Origin: Kingella potus
GTDB taxonomy: Bacteria > Pseudomonadota > Gammaproteobacteria > Burkholderiales > Neisseriaceae
NCBI RefSeq assembly: GCF_900451175.1
Contig: NZ_UGJJ01000001.1
Location: 248,001-312,000, forward strand
Direction: 5' to 3'
DNA: 64,000 nucleotides
In this document: one piece after another, positions 39,792 through 48,298 of the stretch
Position numbering within the stretch: position 1 is the first letter of the stretch
Layout of the letters: each line of letters begins with the position of its first letter
The notes under the pieces: model-generated
What the model was told of the DNA's origin: nothing
The model's input: only the letters and a program-made list of their open reading frames with translations
Database searches by the model: none
Program-made: the position numbers and the translations under genes

Positions 39792-40220
39792 TCATTGCCC
39801 TGCTCCTTCAAATTCGGCGCACGATGTCGGCGTTTCCCACAATTTGACGCTGCACACGTTCAGCCCTGCTTTTTTCAGACGGCCGTAGATTTCCGCCGCC
39901 ATGTTTTCGGCGGTGGTGCGGCAGCCCAGGCGCAGCGTTTTCATCTGCCAGCCTTCCAAGAGCGCGGCGATTTGGCTTTCGCGCGCGTTGCCCGCGTGAT
40001 AGAGAAAGGCGTGGTCGAAAGGATCGATGATTTCGCGTTCGGCAATGGCTTTGAGGTCGGCAAAATCCATGACCATGCCGTCTTTTGCGCCGCCTTTGAT
40101 CAGGCCGTCTGAAACGGTGATTTCGAGGCGGTAGGTGTGGCCGTGCAGGTTTTTGCATTTGCCGTCGTGCCCGTCGAGCAGATGCGACGAATCGAAGCTG
40201 AAGATTTTGGTGATTTTCAT
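39792..40220 (-). CDS. queD: 6-carboxytetrahydropterin synthase
   Basis: QueD turns dihydroneopterin triphosphate into 6-carboxytetrahydropterin, the step before QueE. In the 142-residue product the zinc ligands are His13 (FDSSHLLDG), His26 and His28 (KNLHGHTYRL), and the catalytic Cys22 stands in GKCKNL. The late DHAFLYH and the acidic end (ETPTSCAEFEG) match the family. queD and queE form a pair; queC, the third gene of the pathway, is 5.3 kb away. Confidence 0.96.
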   Translation of the reverse strand: MKITKIFSFDSSHLLDGHDGKCKNLHGHTYRLEITVSDGLIKGGAKDGMVMDFADLKAIAEREIIDPFDHAFLYHAGNARESQIAALLEGWQMKTLRLGCRTTAENMAAEIYGRLKKAGLNVCSVKLWETPTSCAEFEGAGQ

Positions 40221-40253
40221 GGTTTGGTTTCTGTAAAACGGTTTTCAGACGGC

Positions 40254-41003
40254 CTAATCCAGCCAGCGGAAGGCGCGTTCCAATTCCGCCACGGCGTTTG
40301 CTTCGTAGCAACGCCCGTGCGCCAGAATAATTTTTTCAGGCCGCCACGCCAAAATGCGTTCGAGGCAGGCGCGGGCGGCGGCTTTGTCTTTGAATGTGGC
40401 GCGCCAGTCGGCGGGGGCTTTGCCGTCGGGGTCGGCAATGCCTGCGAGCTTTACCACGCCTGCCCAAAAGCGGCCGGGAAATTTCGCCGTTTCAAAATTT
40501 TCAATCAGATCGGCCAGTATCAGCGTGCGGCTGGCGCGGTGGAAAAACACCGTTTCGGTCATGACCCGGCTGCCTGCAAACGGCATCTGCGCCAAATCGT
40601 CCGCCCATTCTTCCGGCGCGTCTCCACCCAAATCGGCATCAAACGACACGGCCATACCCTGCGCCGCCGCCCGTTCGCGCACGCCCGCGCTTGCCCACGC
40701 CTTGGCCTGCGGATAACGCGCTTTCCATGCGGCGATGTGGGCGTAGTGGATTTTGTTCGGCGAAACCAGGTGGCGCACTTCGCCCAGCGCGTCGATTTGT
40801 GCCAGCAGTTCGGGCGCGGGGGCAATGGGGGAATGGCACCACAAGCCGCCGTCTGAAAGCCGCACCACCGTCATGCGGGTGCTGAACGGAATTTTGATAC
40901 CGAGCGGAAAGCTCATGCGGATTTCGCCGCCGTCGGCAATCCGGATGCTGTCGCCGAAAGGTTTGAGCGTATTGAGCGGATGGTAAAGGCAGACGGCACT
41001 CAT
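40254..41003 (-). CDS. DUF4336 domain-containing protein
   Basis: A 249-residue protein with the metallo-beta-lactamase-like pattern of DUF4336: VRLSDGGLWCHSPIAPAPEL, VRHLVSPNKIHYAHIAAWKA, ETVFFHRASRTLILADLIEN, and the late RILAWRPEKIILAHGR. Histidines in SPNKIHYAHI and ILAHG are possible metal ligands, but the classical HxHxDH is missing. Function is unknown. It is upstream of queD on the same strand with a 33-bp gap that includes a DUS. Confidence 0.88.
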   Translation of the reverse strand: MSAVCLYHPLNTLKPFGDSIRIADGGEIRMSFPLGIKIPFSTRMTVVRLSDGGLWCHSPIAPAPELLAQIDALGEVRHLVSPNKIHYAHIAAWKARYPQAKAWASAGVRERAAAQGMAVSFDADLGGDAPEEWADDLAQMPFAGSRVMTETVFFHRASRTLILADLIENFETAKFPGRFWAGVVKLAGIADPDGKAPADWRATFKDKAAARACLERILAWRPEKIILAHGRCYEANAVAELERAFRWLD

Positions 41004-41082
41004 GCTTTGCTCCGGTTGGAATCAGACAAAAGGCGCAATGATACAGGAAGGCCGCGCACGGCGGCGGGCAGAATGGCAGACG

Positions 41083-41127
41083 CAAGGCCGTCTGAAAACG
41101 GATTTGCCGGTTTTCAGACGGCCTCTT
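41083..41127 (-). terminator. Inverted DUS terminator behind the substrate-binding protein
   Basis: AAGGCCGTCTGAAAACGG and CCGGTTTTCAGACGGCCTC pair just after the stop. Confidence 0.7.
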
Positions 41128-41147
41128 TGCCGCCTTCGGGGCGATAT

Positions 41148-42122
41148 TTAGGATAGGAAGAATCCGCTGTCGGGCATTTTGCCGCCCAGCAGCTTGGGAT
41201 TGAACTGCATCAGAATCTCGTAGAAATGCAGGATTTCGTTTTTGATTTCCGAGGCTTTGGTAACGGTGAGCCTTGCGCCATCCAAACCGGCCGCCAGTGC
41301 CGGCTCGGGCGCGGGCAGGTAGTTTTTGCCGATTTGGGCGGCACTTTGGCGGTTGGCGTTGATCCACACGAGTGCGTTTTTCAGATCTTGGTGGAAGGTG
41401 TCAAACTGTGCTTTGTGTGCGCGGAAATAATCCGTGTCGGCAATGATGCCCGCCATCGGAATCAGCGGCTTGGTATCAAACGCCTGCCCCCATGCTTTTA
41501 CCAGATCGAAGCCGCGCATAATGTTTGCGCCCATGGCTTTGCCGCGCAGGATGCACGCGCTGGCCATCGGTTCGGGCAATACGGCGGCATGGAAGTCTTT
41601 GCCCAAAAACAGCCCCACCGCTTCGACGGGCGTGGCAGCATAGGTAACGGCCACTTTGCCCGCATCGATTTTCAGTTTTTTCAAAAGTGCCTGCAACACA
41701 ATGTCGGGCATATCGTTTTTAAACGGCACGATGATTTTTTTACCCGCCAAATCCTGCGGCGCGGCGATATTTTGTTTGCATACGATCTGGGTAATGCCGT
41801 TGGTGAGGATGTTTACCATGCCGACTTTGCGCCCCTGGTTGCGCAGGTTTGCACCGACATTGCTCGGACTCATCATGATTTTAAACTGGCCGCTTGCCAC
41901 ACCCGCGCGGAGCTGGTCGGGCGAACGCCAGATTTTCAGCGATACGTCCGCCTGCTTGGCCAGCTTCCCCTGCAAGGCTGCCACGGCAATCATCATGCTC
42001 GGCAGCGCGGGCGCACCGTACACGGTAAACGGCTCCCTGCCCGCCGCCCACAGCGCAGGCGATGCGCCTGCTGCGGCCAACGCGGCAGCCAGTTGCAAAA
42101 ATTCACGTCGTTTCAATTCCAT
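41148..42122 (-). CDS. Tat-exported ABC substrate-binding protein (NitT/TauT type), orphan
   Basis: A 324-residue protein with a twin-arginine signal (KRREFLQLAAALAAAGA, arginines at 5-6). The mature part is a NMT1/SsuA-like periplasmic binding protein: LPSMMIAVAALQGKLAKQAD, MSPSNVGANLRNQGRKVGM, AGKKIIVPFKNDMPDIVLQA and HAAVLPEPMASACILRGK. Such proteins bind nitrate, taurine, thiamine precursors or sulfonates; the ligand cannot be told here. No permease or ATPase gene is next to it, so either it works with a distant transporter or it is a leftover. Confidence 0.88.
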   Translation of the reverse strand: MELKRREFLQLAAALAAAGASPALWAAGREPFTVYGAPALPSMMIAVAALQGKLAKQADVSLKIWRSPDQLRAGVASGQFKIMMSPSNVGANLRNQGRKVGMVNILTNGITQIVCKQNIAAPQDLAGKKIIVPFKNDMPDIVLQALLKKLKIDAGKVAVTYAATPVEAVGLFLGKDFHAAVLPEPMASACILRGKAMGANIMRGFDLVKAWGQAFDTKPLIPMAGIIADTDYFRAHKAQFDTFHQDLKNALVWINANRQSAAQIGKNYLPAPEPALAAGLDGARLTVTKASEIKNEILHFYEILMQFNPKLLGGKMPDSGFFLS

Positions 42123-42141
42123 ATCAAGCTCCCGAATAAAT

Positions 42142-42183
42142 GAGAGGCCGTCTGAAAAGCGGAAACCCGTTTTCAGACGGCCT
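42142..42183. terminator. Inverted DUS hairpin
   Basis: GAGAGGCCGTCTGAAAAG and TTTTCAGACGGCCTG, between adhP (upstream gene on this strand) and the start of the binding-protein gene. Confidence 0.65.
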
Positions 42184-42240
42184 GTAAAGATAAGGTTTCC
42201 TATTTCATTCTGCGCCCGAACCCTGTCTGTGTAAAGGCAA

Positions 42241-42295
42241 AAAGGCCGTCTGAAAACAAGGCAGGACAGCCTGCCCCGTTTTTCAGACGGCCTCT
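42241..42295 (-). terminator. Inverted DUS terminator behind adhP
   Basis: AAAGGCCGTCTGAAAAC and TTTTTCAGACGGCCTCT enclose a loop that itself holds AGGCAGGACAGCCT. Confidence 0.7.
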
Positions 42296-42316
42296 GCGTT
42301 TGCTTTGCCGTTTAGG

Positions 42317-43360
42317 CTAGTGCGCGTGGCCGCAGCCGCAGTTTTTCATATCAATAACCATGCGACCTTGAATTTTGCCGTCGCGCATTTCTTGGAAAAT
42401 AGCGTTGGCATCTTCCAGCGGACGAAGCTGCACCACCGGTACCACCAAGCCTTCCGCGCCGAATTGGAACGCTTCTGCCAAATCTTCGCGCGTACCCACC
42501 AAAGAGCCGACCACTTCGATACCGTCCAACACCAGGCGTGGGATGGACAAATCCATCATTTCCGGCGGCAGGCCGACAGCCACCAGGCGGCCGCAGGCAC
42601 GCAGGCAGTCCACGGCGGAATTGAACGCGGCACGGGATACGGCGGTAACTACCGCGCCGTGTGCGCCGCCGGTTTTTTCCTGAATGAATTTGGCCGCGTC
42701 TTCTTTGAGAGGGTTCACAATCAAATCGGCACCCACTTTTTGCGCCAACGCGAGTTTGTCGTCGTTGGTGTCGATGGCGATCACATGATGTCCGAACACT
42801 TTTTTCGCATACTGCACGGCCAAATTACCCAAGCCACCCACGCCGTAAATCGCAATCCACTGACCCGGACGCACGCCGGACACCTTAATCGCTTTGTAGG
42901 TGGTAACGCCGGCGCAGGTAATGCTGCTGGCCTGGGCGGGGTCGAGGCCTTCCGGCACTTTTACCGCGTAGTCCGCATCCACGATACAGTGGGTAGCCAT
43001 ACCGCCGTCGGCGGTGTAGCCCGAATTGAGCACGCTGCGGCAGAAAGTTTCGCGGCCGCTGTTGCAGTATTCGCACGAACCACAGCTCGCAAACAGCCAG
43101 GCGATGCTGACACGGTCGCCGACTTTGAGGCTTTTCACGTCGGGCGCCACTTCTTTGACAATACCGATGCCTTCGTGGCCGAGCACGCGGCCGGGCTTTT
43201 TGCCGTAATCGCCGGCGGCAACGTGCAAATCGGTATGGCACACGCCGCAGTACTCCACTTCGACCAATGCCTCGCCGCTTTCGATTGGGCGGATTTCGCG
43301 CTCGATGATTTCGACATTGCCGTTGCTTTCGGGGGTAACCACTGCTGCTTTCATTTTCAT
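42317..43360 (-). CDS. adhP: Zinc-dependent alcohol dehydrogenase
   Basis: A 347-residue medium-chain dehydrogenase of the AdhP type, interconverting ethanol (or other primary alcohols) and aldehyde with NAD. Catalytic zinc ligands are Cys41 (YCGVCHTDLH) and His62 (LGHEG); the structural zinc loop is CGSCEYCNSGRETFC; the nucleotide site is YGVGGLGNLAVQ. The C-terminus carries an unusual NCGCGHAH tail that could bind metal. It is divergent from an aldehyde dehydrogenase gene, which makes an alcohol-aldehyde-acid pathway likely. Start supported by CAGGAGCATC. Confidence 0.95.
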   Translation of the reverse strand: MKMKAAVVTPESNGNVEIIEREIRPIESGEALVEVEYCGVCHTDLHVAAGDYGKKPGRVLGHEGIGIVKEVAPDVKSLKVGDRVSIAWLFASCGSCEYCNSGRETFCRSVLNSGYTADGGMATHCIVDADYAVKVPEGLDPAQASSITCAGVTTYKAIKVSGVRPGQWIAIYGVGGLGNLAVQYAKKVFGHHVIAIDTNDDKLALAQKVGADLIVNPLKEDAAKFIQEKTGGAHGAVVTAVSRAAFNSAVDCLRACGRLVAVGLPPEMMDLSIPRLVLDGIEVVGSLVGTREDLAEAFQFGAEGLVVPVVQLRPLEDANAIFQEMRDGKIQGRMVIDMKNCGCGHAH

Positions 43361-43691
43361 GATGATGCTCCTGTTGTCGGTTGGTTGCGGATATACGGCA
43401 GTATGTTGGCGATGCCGGCAAGCGTCAAGCTATGGAAAAGCGGTAAATATTTGAAATAATTAAATTTGTTATATTATATCAAACTGAGAAATAACGAATA
43501 CTCTATTTTCAGGGTATAAAAAAATCACTTTATGAAAAATTTAACGTAATTTCGTTTTCAAGATGAACAATTATCATATGTAAAAATGTTTTACATAATA
43601 TATTACCGGGCAGGCCTTGATTTTGTAAGGCAAAAAGCCCTATTCTGCACCAGGCAGTAAAACGTTAATGAACAACTTTTGGAGACAAAAA
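43361..43691. other. Regulatory region between adhP and the aldehyde dehydrogenase gene
   Basis: 331 bases, strongly AT-rich compared with the surrounding genes, holding the palindrome at 43577-43597. No ORF is seen. Its length suggests that both divergent promoters and their regulators lie here. Confidence 0.6.
43577..43597. promoter_or_regulatory. 21-bp palindromic operator candidate
   Basis: TATGTAAAA and TTTTACATA are perfect complements around ATG. It lies about 95 bp upstream of the aldehyde dehydrogenase start. Confidence 0.6.
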
Positions 43692-45167
43692 ATGGCAAAA
43701 GATTTGAATGTGTTTGACAAAGAATACGGCTTGCTGATCAACGGCGAGTGGACCAAACCCGGTGCGCTGCTCGATTCCTACAATCCCGCCAACGGCGAAA
43801 TTCTGGCGAAATTTACCGATGCCTCCGACGCGGATGTCGATGCGGCCGTAGCCGCCGCGCAGCAGGCGTTCAAAACCTGGCGTAAAACCACCGCTGCCGA
43901 ACGCGCCGTCATCCTGAACAAAATCGCCGACGTAATCGACGAAAACACCGAACTTTTTGCCTTGCAGGAAACTCTGGACAACGGCAAACCCATCCGCGAA
44001 ACCCGCGCTGCCGACATCCCGCTGGCTGCCGACCATTTCCGCTATTTTGCCGGCGTAATCCGCGGCGAAGAAGGTACCTGCAACCAAATCGACCAGGAAG
44101 ACCTGTCCATCGTATTGCGCGAACCCATCGGCGTGGTCGGCCAGATTATCCCGTGGAACTTCCCCTTCCTGATGGCCGCATGGAAAATCGCCCCCGCGCT
44201 GGCCGCAGGCTGCACCATCGTCATCCACCCCTCTTCCAGCACATCGTTGAGCCTGTTGTCGTTTGCCCAAAAAATCAACCATCTGCTGCCCAAAGGCGTG
44301 TTGAACATCATCACCGGACGCGGCAGCAAATCCGGCGAATGTATGCTGCACCACAAAGGCTTCAACAAACTGGCCTTTACCGGTTCCACCGAAATCGGCC
44401 GCCACATCGGCATTGCCGCTGCGGAAATGCTGATTCCCGCCACACTCGAACTCGGCGGCAAATCCGCCAACATCTTCTTTGACGATATGCCTTTCGACAA
44501 AGCACTCGAGGGCGCGCAAAAAGGCATTCTGTTCAACCAGGGTCAGGTCTGCTGTGCCGGTTCGCGTATCTTCGTGCAGGAAGGCATTTATGACAAATTC
44601 GTTGCCGCCTTGGCCGAAGAGTTTAAAAAAGTCAAAGTCGGCCTGCCGTGGGAAGACGATACCATGATGGGTTCGCAGGTTAGCGCAAACCAGCTCGAAA
44701 CCATCATGAAATATGTGAAAATCGGCGAGCAGGAAGGCTGCCGCATCATTACCGGCGGCAAGAAAATCGAAGGCGATTTGGCCAAAGGCGAATTTGTCGA
44801 GCCGACCCTGATTGCTGCCAACAGCAACCGCGACCGCATCGCCCAAGAAGAAATCTTCGGCCCTGTGGCTACCGTCATCAAATTCAAAACCGAAGAAGAA
44901 GTCATTGCCATGGCCAACGACAGCGAATACGGCCTCGGCGGCGCGGTATGGAGCCGCGACATCAACCGCTGCCTGCGCGTGGCCAACGCCATCGAGACCG
45001 GCCGCGTTTGGGTAAACTGCTACAACCGTCTGCCCGCAGGCGCACCGTTCGGCGGCTACAAAACTTCCGGTATCGGCCGCGAAACCCACAAAATGATGCT
45101 CGCCGCCTACACCCAGGTGAAAAACATCTACATCAGCACCCGCGAAGAACGCGAAGGCTTCTATTGA
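43692..45167 (+). CDS. NAD(P)-dependent aldehyde dehydrogenase
   Basis: The ATG at 43692 follows TTGGAGACA and gives 491 residues. The catalytic Cys287 is in NQGQVCCAGS, the general base Glu in LELGGKSANIF, and the Rossmann-like GSTEIGRHI follows AFT. EIFGPVATVIKF and the late APFGGYKTSGIG complete the family signature. One oddity: the coenzyme-binding Lys of the usual KPAE/KPSE motif is His here (VIHPSSSTSLSL), which may change NAD/NADP preference. Paired with divergent adhP, it probably oxidises acetaldehyde or a related aldehyde. Confidence 0.94.
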   Translation: MAKDLNVFDKEYGLLINGEWTKPGALLDSYNPANGEILAKFTDASDADVDAAVAAAQQAFKTWRKTTAAERAVILNKIADVIDENTELFALQETLDNGKPIRETRAADIPLAADHFRYFAGVIRGEEGTCNQIDQEDLSIVLREPIGVVGQIIPWNFPFLMAAWKIAPALAAGCTIVIHPSSSTSLSLLSFAQKINHLLPKGVLNIITGRGSKSGECMLHHKGFNKLAFTGSTEIGRHIGIAAAEMLIPATLELGGKSANIFFDDMPFDKALEGAQKGILFNQGQVCCAGSRIFVQEGIYDKFVAALAEEFKKVKVGLPWEDDTMMGSQVSANQLETIMKYVKIGEQEGCRIITGGKKIEGDLAKGEFVEPTLIAANSNRDRIAQEEIFGPVATVIKFKTEEEVIAMANDSEYGLGGAVWSRDINRCLRVANAIETGRVWVNCYNRLPAGAPFGGYKTSGIGRETHKMMLAAYTQVKNIYISTREEREGFY

Positions 45168-45191
45168 TATGATGTGATGGGCAATTGAAGC

Positions 45192-45230
45192 AAAAGGCCG
45201 TCTGAAAAACAATTTTCAGACGGCCTCTTT
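45192..45230 (+). terminator. Inverted DUS terminator behind the aldehyde dehydrogenase gene
   Basis: AAAAGGCCGTCTGAAAAAC and ATTTTCAGACGGCCTCTTT make a compact stem-loop. Confidence 0.75.
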
Positions 45231-45272
45231 CCATACAATCCGAACAAGTAATACGGCTTGCGCGGCCACCCG

Positions 45273-45449
45273 TCAGCTTTCGGATTTTTCATCCTTTTTT
45301 ACCGCAGGCTGCGGCCCCAGCCCGAAGCGTTTTTCATATTCCGACAACTCCTTGTGATCCTGCTCCTCCATACCCAGCGCACCGGCGTTTACCCAAACCA
45401 CCAACACCGCCACCACAATCGAGCAGGCCGAAATAATTGCCCAAAACAT
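45273..45449 (-). CDS. Small single-pass membrane protein (58 aa)
   Basis: A minus-strand gene with an excellent Shine-Dalgarno (AGGAGG) 9 bases before ATG 45449. The product starts MFWAIISACSIVVAVLVVWV, one membrane helix, then a hydrophilic tail with HKELSEYEKRFGLGPQPAVK and an acidic/lysine-rich end. It is short enough to be missed by most ORF cut-offs. It overlaps the leader of the divergent queC, whose start is 117 bp away. No family was recognised; the topology resembles small subunits or assembly factors of membrane complexes. Confidence 0.7.
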   Translation of the reverse strand: MFWAIISACSIVVAVLVVWVNAGALGMEEQDHKELSEYEKRFGLGPQPAVKKDEKSES

Positions 45450-45565
45450 ATCCTTTTCCTCCTGTCTGCATTTTTCTAAAACCGCCGCGCATTCTACGCC
45501 CGCAAGCCCCCGCCGCCAAATCCGCTATAATCGGCCTGTTTTTCAAACAATTGCCAACACATCAC

Positions 45566-46234
45566 ATGAACAGCGAAAAAGCACTGGTCATCTTCTCCGG
45601 CGGCCAAGACTCCACCACCTGCCTGATTCAGGCATTACACACCTACGGCCGCGAAAACGTCGAAGCCCTCAGCTTCCGCTACGGCCAGCGGCACGCCGTC
45701 GAACTCGAACGCGCCGCCGCCATCGCACAGGATTTGGGCGTGAAACAGACCCTGCTCGATTTGAGCCTGATACGGCAGATTACCAGCAACGCGCTGATGG
45801 ACGGCACCGCTGCGATTCAAACCGGCCCCGGCGGCCTGCCCAACACCTTCGTCGACGGACGCAACGCCCTGTTTCTGCTCTACGCCGCCATCTATGCCAA
45901 AGGACAAGGTATCCGCCACATTATTGCCGGCGTATGCGAAACCGATTTTTCCGGCTATCCCGACTGCCGCGACGTATTCGTCAAATCCATGAACGTCAGC
46001 CTCAATCTCGCCATGGACTACGCCTTTCAAATCCACACCCCGCTGATGTACCTTACCAAAGCCCAAACATGGGCGTTGGCCGACAAATTGGGATACCTCG
46101 ACTATATCCGCGAGCATACCCACACCTGCTACAACGGCATCACCGGCGGCTGCCACGAATGCCCGAGCTGCATCCTGCGCGAGCGCGGGCTGGCGGAATA
46201 TCTGGCGGGCAAAACCGCCGCCGCATCCGCCTGA
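45566..46234 (+). CDS. queC: 7-cyano-7-deazaguanine synthase
   Basis: QueC makes preQ0 from 7-carboxy-7-deazaguanine with ATP and ammonia. The ATG at 45566 gives 222 residues; upstream extension of the frame is antisense to the small membrane protein gene. The PP-loop SGGQDSTT is at residues 11-18, and FVDGRNALFLLYAAIYA, then CETDFSGYPDCRD are family-typical. The zinc cysteines are in GGCHECPSCILRERG near the C-terminus. With queE and queD at 39-40 kb, all three dedicated preQ0 steps are in this window. Confidence 0.96.
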   Translation: MNSEKALVIFSGGQDSTTCLIQALHTYGRENVEALSFRYGQRHAVELERAAAIAQDLGVKQTLLDLSLIRQITSNALMDGTAAIQTGPGGLPNTFVDGRNALFLLYAAIYAKGQGIRHIIAGVCETDFSGYPDCRDVFVKSMNVSLNLAMDYAFQIHTPLMYLTKAQTWALADKLGYLDYIREHTHTCYNGITGGCHECPSCILRERGLAEYLAGKTAAASA

Positions 46235-46540
46235 TAAGACCGCCCGTTTGTCTGACGGAACAAGCGTACCCCGCCTATGCCGGACAGCATAAGCAACACG
46301 CTGCACGCTAAAAGAAAGGCCGTCTGAAAATACGACATTCCGTTTTTCAGACGGCCTCTGTTTCTAGGTAGGGTGTGTGGCGCAGCCACGCACGCGGTTT
46401 CGGAAATGTATACAGCGGCTTGCAAAACAGAACAACAAGGCCGTCTGAAAGCACGGATTCGGCGTATCGGAACTGCCGTCTGTGCTTTTTCAGACGGCCT
46501 CTCTGCGGTTGGGAACCGTGTGCCGCCTAGTGGCTGCGCC
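46235..46540. other. Repeat-rich spacer between queC and tilS
   Basis: 306 bases between convergent genes with two inverted DUS pairs (46315-46359 and 46437-46502) and two GGGTGTG-type repeats (46365-46400 and 46514-46553, the latter running into the end of tilS). No gene was seen. Confidence 0.55.
46315..46359 (+). terminator. Inverted DUS terminator behind queC
   Basis: AAAGGCCGTCTGAAAA and TTTTTCAGACGGCCTCT form the stem. Confidence 0.7.
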
Positions 46541-47860
46541 CTACGCAGGATTCGGCGGTACAAAACGGTCAAACGCGGGATCGCAGGGAATGCGGCCGTC
46601 TGAAACGGCAAAGCGGCTGTCGGCGCATAGGTTGGCCAGGGCGAGGGGGCGGTTTTCCGCATCTGTGAGCAGCGGCCAGCAGGAGCGGATAAAAGGGGGG
46701 ATGCCGTGTTCGTGCAGAATTTGTTTGGGCGGTTTGCGGCCGGCGGGCGTGGCTATCAGATCGCGTGATTCTATCGGGCGTATGCGCAGGGTTTGGCCAA
46801 GCATTTCGGGCGGCAGGCCGCGCCGGAAACTGCGGAACTGCCAGCCACGCGCCTGCCATTCCTGCAAGCCGCCCTGCCCTGCGGCGGGTGTGTACTGCCG
46901 CTGCCAGCCTTCGGGCAGAAAATACAGGCGGTTGCGGCTGGCAATCAGAATTTGCCCGTTCAGCCGCCACTGCGCTTCGCCTGCGCCGATTTCGTACAAC
47001 ACGCGGCAGAAGTCGGCGAGAAAGGCTTTGTTTTTTAAGCCGCCTCCGTGTTCGAGCAGCAGGAGGCGGATGCTTTGACGGCGGCGCGCGGGGGTAAGCT
47101 GCCGCCAGCGTTCCGTATGGAAACCGTGCGCGTCGCACACAGCCTGCCGGTCGACTTCAACGGCTTCCTGCAATACGGCCAGTTCGTCCTGCAACAAGGC
47201 GACGGCGGTGCGGATGTGGCGGTCGATTTGCGGGCTGTGCCGCCGCCAATGCGGCAGGCCGTCATGGCGCAGCCAGTTGCGCAGGTAGCTGGGGTCGCTG
47301 TTGGCCGGATCGGTAACGTATTCGAGACGGTGTTCGGCGGCATAGGCGGCCAGCTCGGCGCGGGTGTAGGGCAGGAGCGGCCGCCACAGTTGCAGGGCGG
47401 GATTTTCGGCAAGCGGGCGCAGTTCGGGCATAGCGGCCAGGGCGCGCAAGCCGCCGCCGCGCAGGGCGGCTAAGAAAAAAGTTTCGGTTTGGTCGTCGGC
47501 ATGGTGGGCGGCGGCGATGATGTCGGCGGGGCTTTGTGCGAACACGCGGTAGCGTGCCTGGCGGGCGGCAGCTTCAATGCCTTTGCCTGCGGGTTCGACT
47601 ATGACTTTCTGCCAGCGCAGCGGCACGCCGAGTGCCGCGCAGTAGCTGCGGCAGAATCCGAGCCAGCCGTCGGCCTCGGGGTGCAGGCCGTGGTGGACGT
47701 GGACAGCGGAGATTTCGGCGTTCAGCCTGTCTTTAAGCTGCGCAAGGATGTGCAGCAAAACGACGGAATCGAGGCCGCCGCTGAGTGCGGCTTCGATACG
47801 GCGGGCGCGGCGGACGGCTTCGGGCAGGCTGCGCAGGACGGCGGCGGGAACGGGGTGCAT
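46541..47860 (-). CDS. tilS: tRNA(Ile)-lysidine synthase
   Basis: TilS modifies the anticodon C34 of tRNA(Ile2) to lysidine, so that it reads AUA. The 439-residue product has the PP-loop SGGLDS at residues 27-32 and the typical AISAVHVHHGLHPEADGW, AAHHADDQTETFFLAALRGG and DPANSDPSYLRNWLRH segments. The substrate-binding and C-terminal domains follow, ending in GIPPFIRSCWPLLTDAENR. An in-frame DUS near the C-terminus (SDGRIPCDPAF) is seen. Its 3' end reaches into the repeat-rich spacer. Confidence 0.95.
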   Translation of the reverse strand: MHPVPAAVLRSLPEAVRRARRIEAALSGGLDSVVLLHILAQLKDRLNAEISAVHVHHGLHPEADGWLGFCRSYCAALGVPLRWQKVIVEPAGKGIEAAARQARYRVFAQSPADIIAAAHHADDQTETFFLAALRGGGLRALAAMPELRPLAENPALQLWRPLLPYTRAELAAYAAEHRLEYVTDPANSDPSYLRNWLRHDGLPHWRRHSPQIDRHIRTAVALLQDELAVLQEAVEVDRQAVCDAHGFHTERWRQLTPARRRQSIRLLLLEHGGGLKNKAFLADFCRVLYEIGAGEAQWRLNGQILIASRNRLYFLPEGWQRQYTPAAGQGGLQEWQARGWQFRSFRRGLPPEMLGQTLRIRPIESRDLIATPAGRKPPKQILHEHGIPPFIRSCWPLLTDAENRPLALANLCADSRFAVSDGRIPCDPAFDRFVPPNPA

Positions 47861-48298
47861 GGTTTCGGTTTCGGGTATGGCGGAACAAAATAAAAAATCT
47901 GCGGTGGTGCTGCGCCTTAGCCGGAAGCGGATTTTCTAAGGCATTAAAAACAATGCCGGAAAAATCTGCCCCGTACTGCCTGTGTTGCCGGCCGCCGTGT
48001 TTTTTCTATGCTGCAGCCCTATAAACAGCGGCCGGCGGCTGCGCCTGTTTTCCGTACGCGGTATCCGCACGGGATGGTTTTCCAAACGGGTAAACGGTTT
48101 CGGATTTTGCCGAAACGGCATTTTCAGACGGCCTATGCAGCTTTCGGCACGGCAGGCTGTGTATCTGTTCCGCGTGCCTGCATTCGGAAGCAGCAGCGGT
48201 TGCCCAAGCAGGCAACGGTCTGTCCGCCGCCTGTTTCGGCAGGCGTACCGGATGCGGCATTGGCGGGGCGGTTTTCAGACGGCCTTTGTTTTGCACTG
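47861..48298. other. Spacer with partial MITE-like sequence
   Basis: 438 bases. GGAACAAAATAAAAAATCTG at 47881 matches the inner part of the MITE-like ends seen at 8144 and 31236. TTCAGACGGCC words occur at 48122 and 48273, and the tail holds another DUS next to the AsmA gene. No gene supported. Confidence 0.45.

Noticed and set aside
43665..45212. 515-codon minus-strand ORF
   Set aside because: Antisense to the aldehyde dehydrogenase gene.
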